A stretch of DNA of 5,914 bases, from positions 1 to 5,914 of the forward strand of contig QHMQ01000207.1 of the NCBI GenBank assembly GCA_003217835.1, in the 5' to 3' direction. Positions 1 through 5,155 of this stretch are shown here, in pieces. The stretch is from Verrucomicrobiota bacterium. Its GTDB lineage: Bacteria; Verrucomicrobiota; Verrucomicrobiia; Chthoniobacterales; UBA10450. The notes under the pieces were generated by a model. The model was given only the letters and a program-made list of their open reading frames with translations, had not been told where the DNA came from and did not search any database. The number at the start of each line of letters is the position of its first letter. Within the stretch, counting starts at the first letter, position 1. The position numbers and the translations under genes are program-made.

Positions 1-5
1 GCACC

Positions 6-15
6 TGTAATTACA
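6..15. promoter_or_regulatory. 10-bp perfect palindrome just upstream of the AraC-type gene
   Basis: TGTAATTACA is its own reverse complement and ends four bases before the ATG at 20. It is AT-rich against a GC-rich background. A palindrome in this position could be a regulator-binding site, perhaps autoregulatory. However, only 19 bases of upstream sequence are visible, AraC proteins usually bind direct repeats, and a 10-mer palindrome can occur by chance. No promoter boxes can be assigned. Confidence 0.2.
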
Positions 16-19
16 CGCC

Positions 20-885
20 ATGGTCTCGAATGACGTAGCGCACGCCGAGCAAGGCGCCTGGGAAGGTCTCGCTCCCGGTTGGCGCCAACTTTATGGAGAT
101 TTCGGTCGGCTTGGCTTAAGTATCGAGTGGCATGATTTTCGAACGGCACGCGCACTGGACTGGGGCCGTAGTTTCCATCTGCACAGCCTTGAGTTTTGTT
201 TAAATCTCGACGGCCGCGGAGCGGTAGGAACACAACGCCAGGCGCGGAGCGATTATCTCCCGGGCAATTCCGGCTATTATGCCGTTGCGGACGAGCCGCT
301 GCCAGCGTCGCGGCTGACCTGGAACCGGAGATTCGTCGCGTTATCTTCGGCGGGAAAGATGAGAGCGTGGTCGCACCCGCACGTCCGATGTCGATTCAAC
401 AACGCAGTGTGGTCGCGAGCCTAGCCGAACCGCCGGTCGCCAAAGCGGCGCAGATCCTCTGGTATCAAAGCAAAGCGCTCGAGCTGATGGCGCATTTCCT
501 TTTTGCGCCGAAGGACCCGGAATTTTTCTGCATGCGGCAAAAGCGAGTCGCGCGTGAACGGGTCGAACGAACCAAGGAACTACTGCAGCGTGATTTGGCA
601 AATCCGCCGACGCTCGAACTCCTCGGACAAGAAGTTGGTTGCAGCCCATTTTATCTCAGCCGGATTTTTTCACGCGAAGTCGGTCTTACCATACCGCAAT
701 ATTTGCGCAATCTGCGAATGGAACGCGCGGCCGAGCTGTTACGCACCGGCCGCTACAACGTGACCGAAGCTGCGACCGAGGTGGGATATTCAAGTCTCAG
801 TCATTTCAGTAAGGCGTTTTGCGAAACGATCGGGTGCTGTCCAGTGCTTTATCCCGCGGCGAAGAACGTCATTCTGGATCGTTGA
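20..885 (+). pseudogene. AraC-family transcriptional regulator, broken by an internal frameshift/deletion
   Basis: This encodes a cytoplasmic DNA-binding regulator of the AraC/XylS type; its ligand and targets are unknown. The N-terminal part (98 codons from ATG 20 to about 313) looks like a sensing domain, with the segment HSLEFCLNLDG and the run DYLPGNSGYYAVADEPLPAS. From about 313 the recognisable protein continues in another frame (ADLEPEIRRVIFG onward) to TGA 883-885. The C-terminal ~100 residues hold the two AraC helix-turn-helix motifs: TLELLGQEVGCSPFYLSRIF (about 610-670) and VTEAATEVGYSSLSHFSKAF (about 760-820), ending in the usual xCPxxYP block. The two parts total about 288 residues, some 20-30 short of what I expect for this family, so a short out-of-frame deletion is more likely than a single-base slip. 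No Shine-Dalgarno precedes ATG 20. The DNA-binding half could only be made alone from an internal start, such as a TTG at 196. The family call is firm; whether it is a true pseudogene or a sequence artefact is open. Confidence 0.8.
308..320 (+). other. Frame break inside the AraC-type gene
   Basis: The upstream frame reads ...EPLPASR up to 313. The downstream frame begins to read AAADLEPEIRR at about 310-316. The junction lies around cggctgacct. Frame arithmetic requires a loss of 3n+1 bases (or gain of 3n+2). The exact endpoints cannot be fixed without an intact homologue. Confidence 0.6.
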
Positions 886-970
886 AGCGGTCAAGCGTTG
901 AAGGGTTGAAGCGAATCCCGAGCCGCGGATGTTGACCGCTTCGACGCTTCAACTCTTTATCGCTTTAACC
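881..970. repeat. Inverted cluster of gttgaag(cg) words between the AraC-type gene and purH
   Basis: Left-arm words are gttgaagcg at 881-889, gttgaag at 897-903 and gttgaagcg at 905-913. The right arm carries the complement: cgcttcaac at 945-953 and a weaker cgctttaac at 961-969. In addition 882-894 (ttgaagcggtcaa) is complementary at 12 of 13 positions to 932-944 (ttgaccgcttcga). The RNA could therefore fold into alternative imperfect hairpins around the loop near 914-930. The first copy overlaps the AraC-type stop codon, and the right arm runs to just before the purH ATG. There is no clean T-run for a standard terminator. I read it as a dispersed intergenic repeat that may also act as a transcript-end or attenuating structure. 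Confidence 0.6.
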
Positions 971-1788
971 AATTCGATGAAAATCACCCGCGCCCTCATC
1001 TCTGTTTCCGATAAAACCGGCATCGCGTCATTCGCGCGCGCGCTTGAGGGTCAAGGCATCGACATCATCTCCACCGGCGGAACAGCCGAGTTGTTGCGCA
1101 ATGAAGGCGTTCCCGTGCGTGAGATCTCCAGTTTCACCGCATTTCCCGAGGTCTTGGAAGGGCGCGTGAAAACTTTGCATCCGCGCGTGCACGGCGGCCT
1201 TCTTTACAAGCGCGGCAACCCGAAACACGAGGCTGAAGCTCGTGAATGCGGATTCGAGCCGATCGATCTCGTTGTAGTCAATCTGTATCCGTTTGAAGCA
1301 ACGATTGCCAAGCCGGACGTAACATTCGCGGAAGCGATTGAAAACATCGACATCGGTGGGCCGTCGATGATCCGCAGCGCCGCAAAGAATTACGAATCGG
1401 TTACGGTGGTTGTCGATCCGGCCGATTACGACGTAGTGCTGGAAAACATGCGCAACAACGATGGCGAGACGACTCTAAGATTGCGCGAACGTCTTGCGAT
1501 CAGGGCCTTCATCAAAACCTCCGAGTACGATCGCGTCATCAGTAATTTCCTGGAAAAGGAGCAAGTGACCGAAGCTTCATTCTCCGTCTCCCTGCCGCTG
1601 GTGACGCGCTTGCGCTACGGAGAAAATCCGCATCAAAGCGCGGCACTCTACGGCGATTTTAATAAACATTTTGAAAAACTTCACGGGAAAGAACTTTCTT
1701 TTAATAACATTCTCGACATCAGCGCGGCGACGAATTTGATCGGCGAGTTCGAGGAACCAACCGTCGCGATTCTTAAGCATACAAATCC

Positions 1789-1800
1789 GTGCGGGAAAAA
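1789..1800 (+). other. First frame break in purH, after TNPCG
   Basis: The first frame reads HTNPCG to 1795 and then turns to nonsense, stopping at 1979-1981. The neighbouring frame picks up at gaa 1795-1797 as EKAFATDKQAPFGG. In E. coli PurH, as I recall it, about eleven residues separate CG from the residue matching this E. The loss is therefore about 34 bases, which also fits the required 3n+1. The flanking residues are normal on both sides. Confidence 0.7.
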
Positions 1801-2289
1801 GCCTTTGCCACGGATAAACAAGCGCCTTTTGGCGGGATCATTATTTGTAACCGCCCGATCGACGAAGTATTGGCCAAAGCGATCGGGGAAATTTTCAGCG
1901 AGGTCATCATCGCTCCGAAATTCAAATCCGAAGCCCGCGCGATTTTGCAGAAGAAAAAGAACCTGCGCCTCATCCAGCTGATCACTTCGGCGGCCGAAGC
2001 AAGACCGACAATCGACGTTCGCTCGGTTTGCGGCGGAGTGCTGGTCCAGGATCCAGACACTGCAAATCAAGTTCCCCTAAATGCGGTAACGAGAAGGCAA
2101 CCGACAAAAACTGAGCTGAACGCCATGCTATTCGGATGGCGGGTGGTCAAGCATGTGAAATCCAATGCGATCGTTTACGCTCTGGCTGATCGTACGCTCG
2201 GTATTGGCGCCGGGCAGATGTCGCGGGTCGATGCATCGTGGATTGCAGTTTGGAAAGCGGAAGCAGCCGGGCTCTCGCTCAAAGGCAGC

Positions 2290-2302
2290 GCCGTCGCCAG
2301 AC
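2290..2302 (+). other. Second frame break in purH, after GSAVA
   Basis: The frame of segment 2 reads LKGSAVA to 2298, and the next frame starts at cca 2297-2299 as PDGLIAAAD. The family normally has SDAFFPF between GSA(M/V)A and (R/P)DG. Seven residues are missing, best explained by loss of about 23 bases (3n+2, as the frames require). The lost block is part of the transformylase substrate-binding region in characterised enzymes. Confidence 0.7.
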
Positions 2303-2475
2303 GGACTCATCGCGGCCGCTGACGCTGGCGCGACCTGCGCTATTCAGCCGGGCGGCTCAGTTCGCGATGAAGAAGTGATTGCCGCCGCCAACAAGCGCAA
2401 GATGGCGATGATCTTCACTAGTATCCGCCATTTCCGGCATTAGCTTTCCTCCCCCTCGATCGCTATTACGAGCAA

Positions 2476-3753
2476 ATGATCCGCGCCCGCGTCCAATCGC
2501 CGCACGTCGTCAATATTGAAGATTTGCGGCGCGTCGCCAAACGTCGACTTCCCCGGGTGGTATTCGATTACATCGATGGCGGCGCGGAAGCCGAACTGAC
2601 CTTGCGCGAGAATTGCCGCGCGTTCGAGTCTGTAACATTCCGACCGCGTTGTGCCGTTGCGACGCCGGCCTGCGATCTGGGTACGACAGTACTCGGCACA
2701 TCCCTGTCTATGCCGCTGATCCTCGCGCCAGTTGGCAGCAGTCGGCTCTTTTATCCGCGTGGCGAAGAAGTCGCGGCGCGCGCTGCCGGCGCGGCCGGAA
2801 TCGCATACACACTCTCAACTCTCTCTGGTTGCCCGCTGGAGGATGTTGCCGCTGCGGCAAAGGGGCCGATCTGGTATCAGCTCTATTTGGTCGGAGGCCG
2901 TGACTGCGCGCTTTCGGCCATCGCACGGGCGCGAGCTATTGGATACTCCGCCCTTGTCGTCACAATCGATACGCCAGTGGCCGGTTCACGCGAACGCGAT
3001 ATCCGAAATGGCGTCAAAGAGCTCTCGACTCGCAAATTTGGATCGATGCTGCCTTTCGTGGGTCAGTTTCTGACAAAACCCAGATGGTTGGCGAGTTTCC
3101 TCGCGGACGGCGGGTTAATGAAGTTCCCAAATGTCGTCGTACCTGACGAGGGGCCGATGCTGTATGCAGATGTCGGCACCGCTCTTGAGCAATCAATGGT
3201 GAGCTGGGACGATCTCCGCTGGATCCGCGACGCCTGGAACCTTCCAATCGTTGTTAAAGGAGTTCACACTGGGGACGATGCCCGTCGCGCCGTAGACGCG
3301 GGAGCGAACGCATTGGTCGTGTCCAATCACGGCGGCCGGCAACTCGACGGAGTCGCGCCGACACTACGCATGTTGCCTGAAGTTTTGGCGAGCGTGGGCG
3401 ATCGCATCGAGGTCCTGATTGATGGCGGAATCCGCCGGGGGGGCGATATCGCCAAGGCGTTATCCATAGGCGCCCGGGCCGTGCTGATTGGACGCGCCTA
3501 CGCCTACGGACTTGGCGCCGCTGGCGGCGCGGGTGTCGCGCGAGCGATCGAGATTCTGCGCACTGATCTCATCCGCACTCTCAAACTGCTTGGCTGCGCC
3601 ACGACCGCCGAACTGGACCGATCATTTATAAGTATCCCACCAGATTGGCTCGTGTCGACCCGTCAGGTGCGCGCCAAACGAGCATCACGCGCTGGTCGAT
3701 CATCGCCCCGATTGCTCGAAAGCAGCTTGAAGCCAAAAGCGGACGTGATTTAA
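2476..3753 (+). CDS. FMN-dependent alpha-hydroxy-acid dehydrogenase/oxidase (LldD / glycolate oxidase family)
   Basis: This is a soluble or membrane-associated TIM-barrel flavoenzyme oxidising an L-2-hydroxy acid (lactate, glycolate, mandelate or similar) to the 2-oxo acid; the substrate cannot be told from sequence. It has 425 residues and is intact. Visible family motifs include FDYIDGGAEAE (substrate Tyr32), TLSTLSGCPLEDVA at 112-125, WYQLY (Tyr137), TIDTP (Asp165), R172, VVKGV (Lys261), the signature SNHGGRQ at 283-289 (catalytic base His285, Arg288) and FMN-phosphate loops DGGIRRGGD (316-324) and IGR (338-340). These match the active-site set of spinach glycolate oxidase. The loop at about 180-240 is of ordinary length, with no obvious membrane anchor. 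Family proteins usually end near the PDW at 389-391; here a basic tail of about 34 residues follows. ATG 2476 lies 32 bases after the purH stop, without a visible Shine-Dalgarno, so cotranscription with purH is possible but there is no metabolic link. No cytochrome domain, permease or lactate regulator is adjacent. Confidence 0.93.
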   Translation: MIRARVQSPHVVNIEDLRRVAKRRLPRVVFDYIDGGAEAELTLRENCRAFESVTFRPRCAVATPACDLGTTVLGTSLSMPLILAPVGSSRLFYPRGEEVAARAAGAAGIAYTLSTLSGCPLEDVAAAAKGPIWYQLYLVGGRDCALSAIARARAIGYSALVVTIDTPVAGSRERDIRNGVKELSTRKFGSMLPFVGQFLTKPRWLASFLADGGLMKFPNVVVPDEGPMLYADVGTALEQSMVSWDDLRWIRDAWNLPIVVKGVHTGDDARRAVDAGANALVVSNHGGRQLDGVAPTLRMLPEVLASVGDRIEVLIDGGIRRGGDIAKALSIGARAVLIGRAYAYGLGAAGGAGVARAIEILRTDLIRTLKLLGCATTAELDRSFISIPPDWLVSTRQVRAKRASRAGRSSPRLLESSLKPKADVI

Positions 3754-3805
3754 GTTCCTGCCGTTCGCGGCTCGCCCAAGCTGTGCTAGAGGGCCGATCG
3801 GGACC

Positions 3806-3835
3806 AAACCGCATGCGCGGTTTCTTTACCTTTGG
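3806..3835 (+). terminator. Hairpin terminator after the hydroxy-acid dehydrogenase gene
   Basis: AAACCGC (3806-3812) and GCGGTTT (3817-3823) form a perfect 7-bp stem with an ATGC loop. A T-rich tail, tttctttacctt, follows on the + strand. It lies about 50 bases after the stop codon at 3753 and reads as a rho-independent terminator for the rightward genes. The same stem is 2 bases beyond the stop codon (3826-3828) of the leftward 62-residue gene, so it may serve both convergent transcripts, although the T-tract is poorer leftward. Confidence 0.6.
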
Positions 3836-4014
3836 CGTCTGACAAAGCACCGATTTCCAGCGGCGATGATAAGCGCCACCACGCTCACCACCATTGGTAT
3901 GTGATGAGTTCCGACGACCACTTGGGCGTGCTTGATCAATCGTAGGATGTGGCCGAGCGCAAAGAGCGCAAACACGATGCTCGCGACACGCAATCCAGTT
4001 GCTTGTGAATTCAT
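3826..4014 (-). CDS. Small two-helix membrane protein of unknown function
   Basis: The product has 62 residues: MNSQATGLRV, a hydrophobic helix at about 9-25 (ASIVFALFALGHILRLI), a short polar turn KHAQVVVGTHHIP at 29-40, a second helix at about 41-52 (MVVSVVALIIAA) and a basic end (FVRRQR). The pattern predicts an inner-membrane hairpin. It is reminiscent of small conserved hypothetical proteins of Verrucomicrobiota, but I know no function. Support comes from the coherent two-helix layout, the TAA stop placed right beside the terminator hairpin, and its position 58 bases behind the DUF4203-like gene on the same strand. No clear Shine-Dalgarno precedes the ATG. It may be cotranscribed with its upstream neighbour. 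Confidence 0.6.
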   Translation of the reverse strand: MNSQATGLRVASIVFALFALGHILRLIKHAQVVVGTHHIPMVVSVVALIIAAGNRCFVRRQR

Positions 4015-4072
4015 GCGCGGATTCTTGCTGTCGATGTTCGATTTGTCAGTAAAAATGCATCGCTGCAGCGGT

Positions 4073-4600
4073 TCAGGCGATCGTCGCTCCGCTCCTCCGT
4101 AGCGATGCCGCTTGCACTAGGATGCCAATAACCGCAAGGCCGATGAACACGATTGTCAATCCTGATTGAGGAAGGGTGATTGCACTTTGAATTAAGTGGG
4201 CGCCGATGAAAGCGGAGACGACGATGAGGGCCCAATCAAATAAAACAAGCAGAAGAATGGCGCCAATAATCCCGCCAATCACAAAGATAATTGTCGAGTG
4301 CTGTGCATAGTGCACGAAAAATGCCGCAGCGATCGCGCCTGCCAACTTGCCGCCCGCGAGAAAACCAAGCACTGCGATGGCAATTTTTTGTAAAAACAGC
4401 GCGAGCAACGCGCCGATAATTCCTAAGAGGAGCGCAATTGTCAGCGACAGGAGGACGGATGGTTCCTGGACCAGACGCGGCGCGAGCTCCACTCCTGCGG
4501 CAAAGCCGATCGCGGCCACGCACAGCCAGAACAGCTTGCGTCCAAAAAACAAGACCACCACACCGATCAGGACGCTAAAGATTGGAATGGAAAAGTTCAT
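4073..4600 (-). CDS. Seven-helix integral membrane protein, DUF4203/TMEM198-like
   Basis: This is a 175-residue, very hydrophobic protein with about seven predicted membrane segments (roughly residues 4-20, 22-42, 49-70, 72-94, 102-120, 122-140 and 146-163) and a short basic C-terminus (SLRRSG). It shows a threefold internal pattern: a hydrophobic helix, a polar or charged turn, then a helix carrying GF/GA. The turns are GRKLFWLCVAAIGFAAG (20-36), LQKIAIAVLGFLAGG (70-84) and FDWALIVVSAFIGAHL (121-136). This repeat is characteristic of the DUF4203 / TM7SF3-TMEM198 group, whose bacterial role is unknown. Channel, transport or membrane-organising roles are all guesses. ATG 4600 is the first in-frame start and places the N-terminus right at helix 1; no Shine-Dalgarno is visible. 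The small membrane-protein gene follows 58 bases downstream on the same strand. Confidence 0.82.
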   Translation of the reverse strand: MNFSIPIFSVLIGVVVLFFGRKLFWLCVAAIGFAAGVELAPRLVQEPSVLLSLTIALLLGIIGALLALFLQKIAIAVLGFLAGGKLAGAIAAAFFVHYAQHSTIIFVIGGIIGAILLLVLFDWALIVVSAFIGAHLIQSAITLPQSGLTIVFIGLAVIGILVQAASLRRSGATIA

Positions 4601-4627
4601 AGACGGGGAAGGAGCTGAGATCAGTCA

Positions 4628-4657
4628 CAGATTGAGACAGATGTTCGCAGATTTGCA
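4628..4657. repeat. Three-copy 10-bp periodic repeat (cagat...)
   Basis: The word cagat occurs at 4628-4632, 4638-4642 and 4648-4652, exactly ten bases apart, within the units cagattgaga, cagatgttcg and cagatttgca. On the minus strand it reads as ATCTG repeats 20-50 bases before the start of the DUF4203-like gene. It resembles the degenerate ATCTGTGTTC-type intergenic repeats I associate with Verrucomicrobiota, but that is from memory. The one-helical-turn spacing would also suit a cooperative binding site. Confidence 0.5.
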
Positions 4658-4762
4658 AACAACCGACGAAAACGAATGAGGAATCGAGTGAGTGGGACGA
4701 GCGAGATGCACGGCAAACTCGCGAGGCAGCGGAGAGCGAAGCGGGAGTTTCGCGAATGAAAG

Positions 4763-4807
4763 CAGGAACGCAGGAAAAGAACACCAAATCTGGAAACCAG
4801 GAAACCA
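4763..4807. repeat. Purine-rich caggaa / ggaaacca short repeats
   Basis: caggaa occurs at 4763-4768, 4771-4776 and 4798-4803, and ggaaacca is duplicated head to tail at 4792-4799 and 4800-4807. The strand is strongly purine-rich throughout. It is not coding and probably belongs to the same class of intergenic low-complexity DNA as the cagat repeat. Confidence 0.45.
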
Positions 4808-5095
4808 AGAAAAACAGTCGAGAAATCGCCCTGGCTTCCTGATTAAATCCCATCAGCGCTGCTGGAGCGAGAACGCGACGTGCTCGACGCCCGCTCAATA
4901 TCCGTCCCGGGGCCCGCACGAAATTAAACCATGATTGGTCTAAAAATAAGCCGGCGTGGCCTTAGAATGAATCCACCCGTTGCGATCCGTCGTAGTAGCA
5001 AATATCTGTTTTGGTAAAAAACACGCTCCATAATTGCCTCTCGTTTAAGAACAAATGCAATGGCCGTTTTTACTTCGCCCGGGACTTGTGAAACT

Positions 5096-5111
5096 TGGCA
5101 CGGATGCTGAT
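5096..5111 (+). promoter_or_regulatory. Possible sigma-54 (-24/-12) promoter for the response-regulator gene
   Basis: TGGCACGGATGCTGAT matches the consensus TGGCACG-N4-TTGCW at all seven bases of the -24 half. In the -12 half it reads CTGAT, keeping the G but having A for the following C. Transcription would start about 12 bases further on, leaving a leader of roughly 30 bases before ATG 5156. The -12 mismatch is at an important base and no activator site is evident, so this is tentative. Confidence 0.3.
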
Positions 5112-5155
5112 AACAAGACATTGGTCGTCAACACCCGAAAGCACACTCAACGCTC

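Larger units (their letters stand above)
977..2443 (+). pseudogene. purH: purH, bifunctional AICAR formyltransferase / IMP cyclohydrolase, broken by two frameshifting deletions
   Basis: PurH catalyses the last two steps of IMP synthesis in the cytoplasm: formylation of AICAR with 10-formyl-THF, then cyclisation of FAICAR to IMP. Segment 1 (977-1795, 273 residues) holds the whole N-terminal cyclohydrolase domain: SVSDKTG at residues 10-15, ISTGGTA at 31-37, GRVKTLHPRVHGG at 62-74 and NIDIGGPSMIRSAAKN at 123-138. It then enters the transformylase domain with RYGENPHQ and the catalytic KH of ILKHTNPCG (K267, H268). Segment 2 (1795-2298, another frame) continues EKAFATDKQAPFGG, NAVTRRQPT, KSNAIVYA and GIGAGQMSRV. 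Segment 3 (2297-2443, back in the first frame) gives PDGLIAAADAG, AIQPGGSVRDEEV and the family's C-terminal RHFRH. ATG 977 is chosen over ATG 929 because MKITRALISVSDKTG is the usual N-terminus and the 929 extension is translated repeat DNA. The segments total 489 residues against roughly 510-530 normally. No second purH is in the window. As written, transformylase should be lost; cyclohydrolase might survive as a truncated 334-residue product (977-1981). Confidence 0.92.
4601..5155. other. Long intergenic region without a supported gene
   Basis: About 555 bases separate the divergently transcribed membrane-protein gene and response-regulator gene. Open frames exist here, but their translations are low-complexity, rich in Ser/Arg/Cys, and run through the short repeats, so I do not accept them. 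The left half holds a 10-bp periodic cagat repeat and a purine-rich caggaa / ggaaacca block. The right half (from about 4930) is more AT-rich, as expected of a control region, and ends in a sigma-54-like site. No tRNA cloverleaf or other RNA gene was recognised. Confidence 0.6.

Noticed and set aside
929..976. Upstream ATG at 929 as the purH start
   Set aside because: The added 16 residues are a translation of the inverted repeat; the usual PurH N-terminus begins at ATG 977.
1681..2070. Leftward open frames opposite purH (also 1773-2060)
   Set aside because: They are antisense to conserved PurH sequence and encode nothing recognisable; the coding signal is on the + strand.
1789..2322. Middle purH segment as an independent gene starting at GTG 1789
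   Set aside because: It begins mid-domain, lacks the catalytic KH and the C-terminus, and is best explained as part of a broken purH.
2613..3073. Alternative + strand frames inside the dehydrogenase gene (96 and 113 codons)
   Set aside because: They overlap strongly conserved flavoenzyme motifs in the main frame and are Arg/Ser-rich, typical of shifted-frame shadows in GC-rich DNA.
4061..4070. Palindrome CGCTGCAGCG between the two leftward genes, followed on the minus strand by a short T-run
   Set aside because: A perfect palindrome leaves no proper loop, so the hairpin would be weak; not called a terminator.
4575..4919. Leftward 114-codon frame and rightward 80-codon frame in the 4575-4934 region
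   Set aside because: They run through the short cagat and caggaa repeats, are low-complexity, and the first overlaps the start of the DUF4203-like gene.
4980..5008. TTGCGA - 17 bases - TATCTG as a sigma-70 promoter for the response regulator
   Set aside because: The spacing is right but both boxes match poorly (about 4/6 and 3/6) and it lies some 150 bases from the start; not supported enough to list.
4924..5121. Leftward 65-codon frame in the AT-richer control region
   Set aside because: It resembles no protein I recognise, covers the presumed regulatory region of the response regulator, and has no supporting start signal.
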